Counted from the first letter of the stretch, positions 23,494-32,183 are shown. The stretch: 40,696 nt of DNA from Secundilactobacillus mixtipabuli (GCF_002217925.1 NZ_BCMF01000013.1:1-40696); one strand, 5' to 3'. A program made the numbers and translations. Notes: a model not told the origin generated them from the letters alone.

Positions 23494-24111
23494 ATGAAGC
23501 GGAGCATGATTTTAAGTGTGGTGATTGGCAGCTTGATCTTAGTTCTGTCATTAGGGGCGAATGCCTATCAACATAGTCAAGTTAAACAGGCGCAACAGCA
23601 GATCACGCGCTTACAACAACAGAAGCGACAAGTTAGTCAGCAATTGACTAAAACCAACCAACAAAAGCAGTTATTGAGCACCCAAATTGACAGTTATAAG
23701 ACCTACCAAAATAATAAAGACAAAAGTCCGGCTGAACTTAGCTTTAATACGGTGGTCACCAAGTTCTTTGACGTCATGAATAACTTTAAGCCCAAGACCT
23801 ACGGTCAGCGTAAAAATGGCGTGAAAGACTTGATTTCCGACAAGCTCTATCAGCAATACTTTGCCAATAAAGGGACGTATGGCGATAGCAATAGTGTTTC
23901 AGCCAAGTTAAACCAACTGAATCTGTATACACAAAGTAAGCAGGGGCAAAACATGAAAGGCTTGGCGGTTGTTAGTTACCAAAGTAAGAGTGGCGACAAC
24001 GACTGGCAAAAGGCGACGGTACTTTATCAAGTGACTTTCGATACCACCACGGATCGAATCACCGCGGTCCAAAATTTAGGTAGTAGCTTTAAAGCCAGTG
24101 ACCTTAATTAA
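23494..24111 (+). CDS. VirB8-like membrane-anchored conjugation protein
   Basis: 205 residues: N-terminal helix (about 5-23), Gln-rich coiled coil (about 30-65), and a C-terminal globular part (about 80-205) with the size and strand pattern of VirB8/NTF2-like domains (TVVTKFFDVMNNF, LAVVSYQSKSGDNDW, VLYQVTFDTTTDRI). RBS GGAGGG. Likely a structural component outside the membrane. The overlap with the next gene (14 bases) indicates coupling. Confidence 0.65.
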   Translation: MKRSMILSVVIGSLILVLSLGANAYQHSQVKQAQQQITRLQQQKRQVSQQLTKTNQQKQLLSTQIDSYKTYQNNKDKSPAELSFNTVVTKFFDVMNNFKPKTYGQRKNGVKDLISDKLYQQYFANKGTYGDSNSVSAKLNQLNLYTQSKQGQNMKGLAVVSYQSKSGDNDWQKATVLYQVTFDTTTDRITAVQNLGSSFKASDLN

Positions 24112-24466
24112 ACGGGTTGGTAAAGCCCTAGCGGTAATCGTGGTGGTTTTAGCCGTTAGCGGGTTTGCTGGTCATCAATATGTCAACCACGTGGAAAAAC
24201 AGCGACCGGTCATGACATTAGCTAAGTACCCTAAAAAAGTGTTGTTCTTCTATCGCGATGATTGCCCGGATTGTCAATCCATTTTTCACCGAATCTATTG
24301 GCACAACGCAATTAGTCATAACGTTATTTTTATCAACATGAATCAGCCGCAGAATCGCCATTACATTCAGAAGTATCAACTAACGTCGGTGCCAACCTTG
24401 ATCCATTGCAAGCAACGGTACTCCGGAACCAACCAACAAAAGATTAAACAGATTGTAGGTGATTAG
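24098..24466 (+). CDS. Membrane-anchored thioredoxin-fold protein of the transfer operon
   Basis: 122 residues from a GTG inside the end of the previous gene. It has an N-terminal helix (about 8-26), then a thioredoxin-like domain with C-P-D-C (Cys56, Cys59) and the cis-proline loop TSVPT. It probably makes or repairs disulfides in exported transfer proteins such as the hydrolase. The stop TAG is followed directly by the next ATG. Confidence 0.8.
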   Translation: MTLIKRVGKALAVIVVVLAVSGFAGHQYVNHVEKQRPVMTLAKYPKKVLFFYRDDCPDCQSIFHRIYWHNAISHNVIFINMNQPQNRHYIQKYQLTSVPTLIHCKQRYSGTNQQKIKQIVGD

Positions 24467-24937
24467 ATGAAAAGTAAACTCTTAAATGCCGTTAAAGCTA
24501 GTTGGCCGTATCTACTAACGCTAATCATTGGCTTGTATTTAGCGGAGATTTTAGCTGGCTCTGTCATGGCCTTGTCGCGCTATAAACTAACTTTTGCCGA
24601 TCATATGCCAACCGTATTAAAACAATTAGCCTTACACCCTTGGCACTATTACAACTTGTATTTAGGCCAAAAAAATCCGGTATTAATTATTGTCAGTGTG
24701 GCGGTGATCCTGTATACCATCTACTTTGCCTTGAAGCGAAACAGTAAGCACAAGGCTTGGGAAACAGCCGATACTGAAACTCACGGGAGCGCAACGTGGG
24801 GGAATTTAAAAGAATTGAGTGACCATTACTTTAGTATCAATACTAAAGACCTCACCACAGCATTTAACAAGAGTACCAAGGCCGAAATTCTCAAATCATT
24901 AGTGGATCGAAAAAAGTCAGCGAAAGGGGGAGATTAA
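24467..24937 (+). CDS. N-terminal membrane part of a split coupling protein (TrsJ-like)
   Basis: A 156-residue protein with two membrane helices (about 14-36 and 69-87) and then the sequence ETHGSATWGNLKEL, which matches the H-G-S-A-x-W motif found after the membrane helices of VirD4/TraG coupling proteins. The ATPase part is encoded by the next gene, which starts one base after the stop. Together they correspond to a single VirD4-type protein in other systems. Confidence 0.75.
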   Translation: MKSKLLNAVKASWPYLLTLIIGLYLAEILAGSVMALSRYKLTFADHMPTVLKQLALHPWHYYNLYLGQKNPVLIIVSVAVILYTIYFALKRNSKHKAWETADTETHGSATWGNLKELSDHYFSINTKDLTTAFNKSTKAEILKSLVDRKKSAKGGD

Positions 24938-24938
24938 C

Positions 24939-26450
24939 ATGAATGGCACAATTTTAGGAATCGTGGATAAGCAGGTTGTTTATCAGAACAACTCAACCAA
25001 ACCAAATCGGAATATCTTTGTGGTTGGGGGCCCAGGATCGTATAAGACCCAGTCAGTCGTCATTACCAACCTGTTTAATGAAACGGAGAACAGTATTGTC
25101 GTCACCGATCCGAAAGGTGAATTATACGAAAAAACGGCCGGGGTTAAGTTAGCCCAAGGTTATCAAGTCCATGTCGTAAACTTTGCCAATATGGCACATA
25201 GTGACCGTTACAATCCCTTTGACTATATTCAACGGGATATTCAAGCCGAAACCGTCGCCACTAAGATCGTCCAGAGTGAAAATGCCGAAGGTAAAAAAGA
25301 TGTGTGGTTCAGTACCCAACGGCAACTTTTGAAGGCACTAATCCTGTTTGTCATGAACCACCGGTCACCAGAGCAACGAAATTTGGCGGGCGTAACGCAA
25401 GTCTTACAAGAAAATGACGTCGAGGCCGAAGAAAAGGGCGCAGATAGTCCGCTAGATACCTTGTTTCTTGATCTAACTATGACTGATCCAGCGAGACGCG
25501 CTTATGAGTTAGGTTTCAAAAAGGCGAAAGGGGAAATGAAAGCCAGTATTATTGAGAGCTTACTGGCAACCATTTCGAAGTTTGTCGATCAAGAAGTGGC
25601 CGACTTTACCAGCTTTTCAGATTTTGATTTAAAAGAGATTGGCAATGCTAAGGTTGTCCTGTACGTGATTATCCCGGTGATGGATAACACTTACGAAAGC
25701 TTCATCAATCTGTTTTTCTCACAATTGTTTGATGAATTATACAAATTAGCCGCCGATCATCACGCTAAATTGCCCCATCAAGTTGACTTTATCCTTGATG
25801 AATTTGTCAATTTAGGGAAGTTTCCGAAGTATGAAGAGTTCCTGGCAACTTGCCGGGGGTACGGTATTGGTGTGACGACCATTTGTCAGACCTTAACCCA
25901 GCTACAAGCCTTGTACGGCAAGGATAAAGCCGAAAGTATCTTAGGGAATCATGCCGTTAAAATCTGCTTGAATGCCGCTAACGACGTGACCGCTAAATAC
26001 TTTAGTGATCTGTTAGGAAAATCAACCGTGAAAGTCGAAACGGGAAGTGAGAGTACCAGTCATAGTAAGGAAGAAAGCCATAGTAAGAGCGATAGTTACA
26101 GCTATACGAGCCGTTCCCTGATGACGCCCGACGAAATCATGCGTATGCCCGAAGATCAGAGCTTATTAATCTTTAGTAATGCGCGGCCAGTCAAAGCTAC
26201 AAAAGCGTTCCAATTTAAACTATTTCCTGGCGCTGATCATTTAGTTAACTTGTCACAGAACGAGTATCAAGGCCAACCAGAAGCCAGCCAAGAAACCAAT
26301 TTTAAGAATAAGGTAGATAAGTGGAATCAGACAGTTAAAGCACGGCACCAAGCCAAAAAAGACGATCAGACAACTGATGATGAAGAAGACAAGTTGCAGG
26401 ACAACATCGATCAAGAATTAGAGACTAGACATAAGAAAATGCTGGGATAA
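24939..26450 (+). CDS. VirD4/TraG-type coupling protein, ATPase part (TrsK-like)
   Basis: 503 residues with Walker A VVGGPGSYKTQS (about 28-39), NSIVVTDPKGELY (about 51-63) and Walker B VDFILDEFVNLGKF (about 281-294), all typical of type IV coupling proteins. The C-terminal tail is acidic/basic and repetitive (SESTSHSKEESHSKSDSYSY, then KKDDQTTDDEED). It brings the relaxase-DNA complex to the channel. RBS GGGGGAG. It lacks membrane helices, which are in the preceding gene. Confidence 0.9.
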   Translation: MNGTILGIVDKQVVYQNNSTKPNRNIFVVGGPGSYKTQSVVITNLFNETENSIVVTDPKGELYEKTAGVKLAQGYQVHVVNFANMAHSDRYNPFDYIQRDIQAETVATKIVQSENAEGKKDVWFSTQRQLLKALILFVMNHRSPEQRNLAGVTQVLQENDVEAEEKGADSPLDTLFLDLTMTDPARRAYELGFKKAKGEMKASIIESLLATISKFVDQEVADFTSFSDFDLKEIGNAKVVLYVIIPVMDNTYESFINLFFSQLFDELYKLAADHHAKLPHQVDFILDEFVNLGKFPKYEEFLATCRGYGIGVTTICQTLTQLQALYGKDKAESILGNHAVKICLNAANDVTAKYFSDLLGKSTVKVETGSESTSHSKEESHSKSDSYSYTSRSLMTPDEIMRMPEDQSLLIFSNARPVKATKAFQFKLFPGADHLVNLSQNEYQGQPEASQETNFKNKVDKWNQTVKARHQAKKDDQTTDDEEDKLQDNIDQELETRHKKMLG

Positions 26451-26473
26451 GGATTATAGAAGGAGAGTAACTT

Positions 26474-26863
26474 ATGAAATCATATAGGAAATATATAATC
26501 GCTGTAATGACAGTATTGTTGATTGCTATTGGTCTAACTGCTTGTGGGAAGTCTACAGCGCAAGACTTGCAAAGTCATCAATGGACGTTTGCTTCCAGTA
26601 AAGATAATGGTACGGCCACTACTGCAAAATTCTCTAAAGAAAACCTAACTCTGTCCCAGGCGGGATTTAGCGAGGTATACAGTTACAAACTGACTAAGCG
26701 AAACGGTGATGAACAGATTAAGTTCGTTGGTAAAAATAGTGTTTCAGGCAGCACAGAAACACGCTTGTTTAAGATTAAAAAGCAGTCAGACAAATATAAA
26801 CTAACACCAATTAATACACTGGCTAAAAGCGATACTGGTACGGTATCACTCATTTCCAAATAG
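26474..26863 (+). CDS. Small lipoprotein in the transfer operon
   Basis: 129 residues with a lipoprotein signal: MKSYRK, a hydrophobic core and lipobox LTAC with Cys24 as the lipidated residue. The mature part is a small beta-rich domain (QSHQWTFASSKDNGTA, YSYKLTKRNGDEQIKFVG) similar in style to DUF4767/YceG-like lipocalin-type stress lipoproteins; the family is uncertain. RBS AGGAG. In a conjugation operon it could be a surface-exclusion lipoprotein, by analogy with other systems. Confidence 0.7.
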   Translation: MKSYRKYIIAVMTVLLIAIGLTACGKSTAQDLQSHQWTFASSKDNGTATTAKFSKENLTLSQAGFSEVYSYKLTKRNGDEQIKFVGKNSVSGSTETRLFKIKKQSDKYKLTPINTLAKSDTGTVSLISK

Positions 26864-26881
26864 ACAAAGGAGGGATTTAAA

Positions 26882-27721
26882 ATGACAAATATCATTCAAT
26901 CAGCCATTTCACACTTTTTCGAATGGCTCTTGTCTGGACTATTGGACGGCTTATTCAATATCTGTAAGGCAATCATTGACCAAGCCAACCAAAGTTTACC
27001 GATTGTTAAAACGTGGTATGCCATCTTCTTGTCATTTGCGACATCGTTAGTTGTTGTGGTTGTACTTGGTCGCATTGTGATGACAATTCTAAAAGAAGCA
27101 GACGAAAGTACCGATGTTACTTGGGCCAATATTATTATGGACGGGATTAAATCAGCGGCTGTGATCCCAGTGTTCGTGTTCTTACAAGGCTTTATTCAAA
27201 GTTCAATTACCTTTCCGCTCCTAAAGTATATGTTTAGTTCTGATCAGAAATTCACGGCCAAATCGATTACTGGCATGAATAAAGTTCCTGGGCTAAAAGA
27301 TGTTGGCATTTCGCTACCCTTACAGATTTTATTTCTACTAATCTTCACTGTCGTAACCGTCGTGTTCTTTATCAAAATGTGTGTGTTTGTGGCTGATATG
27401 GCTTGGTATAACCTGACGATTCCTTTAGCGGCAATGAGCATGGCGACTGAAAGCTTTGATTATAGTGGCACGTGGTGGAAGAAGTACATTTATTACAATG
27501 CGTCCATTATTAGCCAGGTGCTTTGTATGTCACTATCAGTCTGGTGTTTCACTAATATGGCAAAGTATGGGTTTATTGCCTTTATAGCTTCAATCGGATT
27601 CGGTTTCCTGGTGGTCAAAACACCTGACGCCGTTAAAGACTTTTGGGCTTCAACCGGTGTGACTAAAAGTGCTGGTATGGGCGCTATGAGAATGTTTCAA
27701 AATTATTTCCGTAATCACTAG
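26882..27721 (+). CDS. VirB6/TrsL-like polytopic membrane protein
   Basis: A 279-residue protein with about six hydrophobic segments (roughly 12-30, 42-65, 84-105, 142-170, 178-200, 205-250). Size and helix number fit the VirB6-like component that forms the inner-membrane pore. RBS AAAGGAGGG. It follows the lipoprotein gene by 18 bases. Confidence 0.75.
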   Translation: MTNIIQSAISHFFEWLLSGLLDGLFNICKAIIDQANQSLPIVKTWYAIFLSFATSLVVVVVLGRIVMTILKEADESTDVTWANIIMDGIKSAAVIPVFVFLQGFIQSSITFPLLKYMFSSDQKFTAKSITGMNKVPGLKDVGISLPLQILFLLIFTVVTVVFFIKMCVFVADMAWYNLTIPLAAMSMATESFDYSGTWWKKYIYYNASIISQVLCMSLSVWCFTNMAKYGFIAFIASIGFGFLVVKTPDAVKDFWASTGVTKSAGMGAMRMFQNYFRNH

Positions 27722-27736
27722 GAGGGATACGTAGTT

Positions 27737-28147
27737 ATGAAAAAAATCGCACACTGGTTATTGGAAAAAGCCAAAAAAGATATGCGAACCGACCCTTTTG
27801 CAACACCTTCACGGCGGACTAAGTTGTCTTACTATTTTGATAACTTAGTTAGCATGGTCTTCTATATAATGGGAATTTACCTCATGTTAATGGATTTATA
27901 CCAAGAGCTTTTCACGGCGAACCATACCGATTTTTTAGGAACTGCGCTAATGGCCTTAGTTTTACTGCTGGGTGGCTTATTATTCCGTTGGTCAGCCTAT
28001 GCAGATCTCAAAGCCATCAACCGGTATCAACATTATTTGAAGCAACAATCGATAGTGCAACAACAAGAATTGCGACGTGAAACTTGGTTGAAAGCGGCTG
28101 AACAAGGTAAAACAGAATTAGAACGGAAGCTTAATCGCAAGGAGTGA
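27737..28147 (+). CDS. Small membrane protein of the transfer operon
   Basis: 136 residues with two membrane helices (about 38-56 and 68-88), flanked by a basic N-terminus (KKAKKDMRTDP) and a long charged C-terminal helix (QQELRRETWLKAAEQGKTELERKL). RBS GGAGGG. Between the VirB6-like and topoisomerase genes. Unknown function. Confidence 0.6.
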   Translation: MKKIAHWLLEKAKKDMRTDPFATPSRRTKLSYYFDNLVSMVFYIMGIYLMLMDLYQELFTANHTDFLGTALMALVLLLGGLLFRWSAYADLKAINRYQHYLKQQSIVQQQELRRETWLKAAEQGKTELERKLNRKE

Positions 28148-28153
28148 ACGAAT

Positions 28154-30289
28154 ATGACCACTGTTATCTTAGCTGAAAAACCTAGTCAGGCCCGTTCATA
28201 CGTTCAAGCCTTTCAAAAGAGCACAAAAAAACAGGGTTACTATACGGTTAGCGACCCTGTCTTGCCCGCAAATACGCTTGTCACGTATGGTCTCGGACAT
28301 TTAGTTGAACTAGCCACACCGGATAAGTACGATCAGAAATATCAGCAATGGGCCTTATCTAATTTACCGATTTTCCCCGATAAATACAAGTTTGAAGTGG
28401 CAGCTAGTAAAAAAGCCCAATTCAAGATTGTTAAAGACTTATTAACGAAAGCCGATACGATTATCGTCGCTACTGATAGTGGCCGAGAGGGTTCTAATAT
28501 CGCCTGGTCGATCATGAACCAAGCCCATATTGATGTTACAAAGAAAACGATTAAACGTCTTTGGTTAAATAGTTTGGAAAAAGACGCCATTATTACCGGC
28601 TTTAAAAATCTTGGTGATTGGCACAAAGACTATTTGGCTTATAAAGAAGCCCAAACCCGTCAAATTAGTGATTGGTTGATCGGTATGAATGGCAGTCCTT
28701 TATATACTTTATTATTGAGACAAAATGGGGTGCGTGGGGTGTACTCAATTGGTCGCGTACAGACGCCAACTTTGTATATGGTCTATCAAAGAGATCAACT
28801 CATCAAAAACTTTAAGCCCGAACCCTATTTTGAACTGAATGCGGAAATTTTAGCTAATCGGCAAAAATTCGAGGCAAAATTAGACCCTTATCAGCGGTTT
28901 AAAGACGAATCAGGGCTAATGACATTTATGCAGGCTAAACACGTTCAGAAAGGCTCACAGGCCGGTTTAATCAAGAACGTCCAAAAGCAAGGCAAAAAGC
29001 GTGCTAGTCCGCAACTATTCTCGCTATCCAGTCTGCAAAGTGCCATGAATAAACGGTATCACGCCAGTGCCAGCCAAACCTTAGCGGCCATTCAAAGTTT
29101 GTACGAAGACAAACTGCTTAGTTATCCACGAACCGATTGTGCTTATATCACTGATGAAGAATTTGCGTATTTAGTGGCTAATCTGACGAAGTATCTGGGT
29201 TTAGTCTCTAAGCAAGTCTCTTTAACTAATACCACGCCGAATAAGCGCTATGTCAACGTTCAAAAGGTCGAAGAACATTATGCCATTATCATGACTAAAG
29301 TTGTGCCGACGAAAGAGAAATTAGCCAGCTTGCCCAAAATCCAGCAACAAGTCTATGATTTGGTGTTACGAACCACGTTAGCAATGTTTGCTGATCCTTA
29401 CGAATACGAGGAAACCACTATTATCACCCAGGTTGGCGACGCTAATTTTAAAGCAACCGGGAAGGTGCCAACTAAGCCAGGTTGGCAGGCTTTATTTGAT
29501 GAAAACAAAGCCGACCAGCAAGCCGCCGCCACCTTACCGCTGGTTCATCAAGGCGATCAAGTCCAAGCCAACCTGCAAACGCCGCAAAAAGAAACAACAC
29601 CACCGGTACCCTTTACCGAAGGTACCCTGATTACGGCAATGAAGACGGCCGGTAAAACGCTTGATGATGAAGAAGCCCAGGCAATTCTCAAAGATGTACA
29701 AGGCATTGGGACAAGTGCGACCCGGGCGAATGTGCTCGAAGTGTTGAAGAAACGCGGCTATCTCGTCACTGAAAAAAATAAACTGCACGTCAGTGAAGCC
29801 GGAATTACTTTATGCAAAGCGGTTGAACTCGAACCATTGCTGACTAGTCCGGAAATGACAGCTAAATGGGAAAAAGCGTTACAACAAATCAGTACCGAAG
29901 AACGCACCCCAGCTAACTTTTTAAGTCAAATTAGGAAGTTTGTGTCTAAATTAATTGCTGATGTACCGACCCAATTAGCAGGAAATTCAGCGATCAAACA
30001 ACAGATTAACCACCAGCAGCAGGCACAAAAATCCGCCGAGGTCTTCTTAGAAACCCCACAAGCCACCGTGTTAAATAAACAAAAGTTTTACATTGTAAAG
30101 CCCAAACAAGGGGAAGACTTTACCTTACCCAAGAAATGGAGCAGTAAGACCCTCGGTAAGACCGCAATTAAAGCGTTGGTCACTAAAGGGGAAACCAGCA
30201 AATTAAAGGGGTTCAAAAGCAAAAAAGGGAAGTCATTTGCGGCCAAGTTAAAGCTTGACGGCCATAAATTAAGTTTTGACTTTGATTAG
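28154..30289 (+). CDS. topB: Type IA DNA topoisomerase (topoisomerase III, TrsI-like)
   Basis: The 711-residue protein has a Toprim domain (ILAEKPSQAR at about 5-14; IIVATDSGREGSNIAW at about 103-118) and the catalytic tyrosine in SYPRTDCAYIT (Tyr324). EGTLITAMKTAGK and GIGTSATRANVLEVLKKRGYL follow at about 488-535. It relaxes or decatenates DNA through a single-strand break. Plasmid-borne TopB homologues in Gram-positive transfer operons (TrsI) are presumed to handle DNA topology during transfer. The D-x-D of the Toprim motif is D-S-G here, a variation also common in TopB. Confidence 0.92.
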   Translation: MTTVILAEKPSQARSYVQAFQKSTKKQGYYTVSDPVLPANTLVTYGLGHLVELATPDKYDQKYQQWALSNLPIFPDKYKFEVAASKKAQFKIVKDLLTKADTIIVATDSGREGSNIAWSIMNQAHIDVTKKTIKRLWLNSLEKDAIITGFKNLGDWHKDYLAYKEAQTRQISDWLIGMNGSPLYTLLLRQNGVRGVYSIGRVQTPTLYMVYQRDQLIKNFKPEPYFELNAEILANRQKFEAKLDPYQRFKDESGLMTFMQAKHVQKGSQAGLIKNVQKQGKKRASPQLFSLSSLQSAMNKRYHASASQTLAAIQSLYEDKLLSYPRTDCAYITDEEFAYLVANLTKYLGLVSKQVSLTNTTPNKRYVNVQKVEEHYAIIMTKVVPTKEKLASLPKIQQQVYDLVLRTTLAMFADPYEYEETTIITQVGDANFKATGKVPTKPGWQALFDENKADQQAAATLPLVHQGDQVQANLQTPQKETTPPVPFTEGTLITAMKTAGKTLDDEEAQAILKDVQGIGTSATRANVLEVLKKRGYLVTEKNKLHVSEAGITLCKAVELEPLLTSPEMTAKWEKALQQISTEERTPANFLSQIRKFVSKLIADVPTQLAGNSAIKQQINHQQQAQKSAEVFLETPQATVLNKQKFYIVKPKQGEDFTLPKKWSSKTLGKTAIKALVTKGETSKLKGFKSKKGKSFAAKLKLDGHKLSFDFD

Positions 30290-30327
30290 ACCTTACCTAC
30301 CGCCTTCCACGACGTTCCAGTTGGTGA

Positions 30328-30380
30328 ACCCGTCATTTAGGATTACTTTTACAGACCAAAAGTAATCTTAAACAACGGGT
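30328..30380 (+). promoter_or_regulatory. Long hairpin upstream of the antirestriction genes
   Basis: GATTACTTTT (30341-30350) pairs perfectly with AAAAGTAATC (30358-30367) around a seven-base loop, and an outer ACCCGT (30328-30333) pairs with ACGGGT (30375-30380). It starts 39 bases after the topoisomerase stop and ends 29 bases before the next ATG. It has no T-run after it, so it is more likely a regulatory leader or single-strand promoter than a terminator. Confidence 0.45.
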
Positions 30381-30409
30381 GAGATTAGCAAAGCAAAGGA
30401 GATTATCAA

Positions 30410-30625
30410 ATGAACAATGAATTAGCAGTCACTGGTAGCGAATTACCCGTTTTGCAGACTAAAGAAACCTACAAGTATTTAAAAGAAATCACTGGTAATG
30501 GCGCTTATTATCAAGTCGCTTGGCAAAAATTAGCCGACGGCTACGTCGCTCTTTATGGCACAACCCCGATTCAAATAAGATCGGTACCAACCCTGAACGA
30601 TATTTTTGAAGATGAGGAGGGGTAG
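30410..30625 (+). CDS. Small hypothetical protein coupled to the antirestriction gene
   Basis: A 71-residue acidic protein, no membrane span, with good RBS AAAGGAG. The content (TKETYKYLKEITGNGAYYQVAWQKLADGYVALYG, read in two parts, then TLNDIFEDEEG) does not match a family I know. It ends three bases before the ArdC-like gene, so the two form an operon. An accessory role in antirestriction is possible but unproven. Confidence 0.65.
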   Translation: MNNELAVTGSELPVLQTKETYKYLKEITGNGAYYQVAWQKLADGYVALYGTTPIQIRSVPTLNDIFEDEEG

Positions 30626-30628
30626 ACA

Positions 30629-31753
30629 ATGCCAAGTAAAGCCGACGTTAAAGCCTGGAAGGCGCAACTAGTTGCCCAAGCTGAACAGCAAATTCTAAAA
30701 TTAACTGATAGTGACCGATTTAAACAGTATCTTAATACCCTGGCGAAATTCCACCAATACAGTGCTAGAAACATTGATTTAATCTATGCTCAAAATCCGC
30801 AAGCGACCCAAGTCGCAGGCTTTAAACAATGGCAGACTGATTTTAACCGCACCGTTAATAAGGGGGCTAAGGCCATTCGAATTGCTGCCCCGATTATTAA
30901 GAAATTAACCCCCGCTGATCAAAAGCGACTTGATACCACCGACGAACGTGCCATTGTCGGTTATCGTTATCTGCCCATCTTCGATATATCACAAACTAGT
31001 GGTGACCCAGTCCTAAGTGCTAAAGATTTTGTCAAAGAAAACTTGGCCGATCATCAGAATGTGACGAGCTTGTATAACGCGTTCAAAGATTATTTAAACC
31101 AACAAACCGATCTGCAAGTCAGTGAGGCACCCTTAGCGAAACTAAATGGAGCTAAAGGGTACTTTCAACCTTGCACTAATAGAATCGTCATTGGTGGTGA
31201 TGAACCTGACAATGCCCTAAAATTAAAGACGTTGTATCACGAATATGCGCATAGTCAGCTACATGGGTTAAAAGCAGCTTTTAAAGATCGCCCACGAGCC
31301 TATCAGGAAACCCAAGCCGAAGCGGTCGCATATGTTGCCATGCAAAATATTGGCGTTGATACCAGTAACTACTCACTTGGTTATGTGGCTACCTGGGCTA
31401 AAGATAAAGCCGTGATCCATAGTGCTTTGAGTGAGATCCAGCAAGTGAGCAACAAAGTGATTGCGCTTAGTGACGGGTTAACCAAACAATTAGGCTTACA
31501 GGAAGCGCAAAAAGATCCTGAACATGACCTCAAAAAGCGATCAGCCCAGGAACTTAATCAGTCGTATCAAGGCTTGCAACAACAAATTCAACAGGCAACT
31601 AGTCCACAACAGAAAGCGCAATTTAAAAACCAGTTAAACGATGTGCGCCAAGAAATTAGTGATCGAACACAAAAGCAACTCAAAATATTTGCTGAACAGA
31701 ATCCGGAAATCAAACAACCCGAATCCGAACTTGATCAAAGTTTAAAACGTTAG
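30629..31753 (+). CDS. ardC: ArdC-type antirestriction protein with zinc metallopeptidase motif
   Basis: 374 residues. The N-terminal part (about 1-110: FHQYSARNIDLIYAQNPQAT, VAGFKQWQTDFNRTV, KGAKAIRIAAPI) is the ArdC ssDNA-binding domain. The middle holds the H-E-Y-A-H zinc site (residues 204-208) with the downstream glutamate in QETQAEAVAY, an ImmA/IrrE-like peptidase fold. The C-terminal about 100 residues are helical and Gln-rich. ArdC proteins protect incoming plasmid DNA from host type I restriction. It is the last gene of the transfer region and is followed by a type I restriction system on the same plasmid. Confidence 0.85.
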   Translation: MPSKADVKAWKAQLVAQAEQQILKLTDSDRFKQYLNTLAKFHQYSARNIDLIYAQNPQATQVAGFKQWQTDFNRTVNKGAKAIRIAAPIIKKLTPADQKRLDTTDERAIVGYRYLPIFDISQTSGDPVLSAKDFVKENLADHQNVTSLYNAFKDYLNQQTDLQVSEAPLAKLNGAKGYFQPCTNRIVIGGDEPDNALKLKTLYHEYAHSQLHGLKAAFKDRPRAYQETQAEAVAYVAMQNIGVDTSNYSLGYVATWAKDKAVIHSALSEIQQVSNKVIALSDGLTKQLGLQEAQKDPEHDLKKRSAQELNQSYQGLQQQIQQATSPQQKAQFKNQLNDVRQEISDRTQKQLKIFAEQNPEIKQPESELDQSLKR

Positions 31754-31773
31754 CCAGTTTTTAAAGGGCATGC

Positions 31774-31907
31774 TATAATGTAATAGAAAAAGGAAGCCCT
31801 GCTGAAGACAGGACTTCCCATGCAAGCCGCTTCAAAGGCGGTGGCGAAGTTAATAAGACAGCATTAAGCTACCCTGTAACCTACCAAAGTTACGCAGGGC
31901 GGCTTTT
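31774..31907 (+). ncRNA. Antisense RNA of the Fst/Lpt-type toxin system (RNAII-like)
   Basis: An extended -10 (TGCTATAAT, 31771-31779) begins a + strand transcript of about 120 bases with two hairpins (GGAAG.CCTG/CAGG..TTCC and GCCGC/GGCGG). It ends in a strong terminator (CCCTG-TAAC/GTTA..CAGGG, then six T at 31904-31909). It converges on the minus-strand toxin gene and overlaps its 3' end, as RNAII does in the pAD1 par module. Exact ends are inferred. Confidence 0.65.
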
Positions 31908-31997
31908 TTATTTGTGGTGCTTGTCGATATAGCTGAGTAGCGCGATTAAAAACGTGCCAAACAGCAACATCAACGAGAGTGTCTGGAAGACGCTCAT
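31908..31997 (-). CDS. lpt: Fst/Lpt-family type I toxin (small holin-like membrane peptide)
   Basis: A 29-residue peptide: MSVFQTLSLM, a continuous hydrophobic helix (MLLFGTFLIALLSYI) and a charged C-terminus (DKHHK). This is the pattern of Fst/Lpt toxins of enterococcal and lactobacillus plasmids, which disrupt the membrane if the antisense RNA is lost. Promoter upstream on the minus strand: TTGGTC, a 17-base spacer, TATAAT (32101-32096), leaving a leader of about 90 bases that can fold over the start region. It is too short for normal gene calling. Confidence 0.85.
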   Translation of the reverse strand: MSVFQTLSLMLLFGTFLIALLSYIDKHHK

Positions 31998-32095
31998 TGA
32001 CTGTGAAACCTTCCTGAAGATTATTCCATGTTCCCATGGGCCTCACCTCGCAAGGGAAAAGACAGCCACCGTCCTTAAAACTTCTTGCGTAATCC

Positions 32096-32124
32096 ATTAT
32101 ACAGGTGAATTAAGTATCGACCAA
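32096..32124 (-). promoter_or_regulatory. Promoter of the Fst/Lpt toxin mRNA
   Basis: On the minus strand TTGGTC and a perfect TATAAT (32101-32096) are separated by 17 bases. The transcript would start near 32089, leaving a structured 5' leader with GAGGTGAGGCCCATGGG before the toxin start. Confidence 0.75.
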
Positions 32125-32183
32125 GCACAATAAAAATTAAGTCAGGGGTTTTCTTAGGATCCTTAATTTGATCAAATTAAGAA

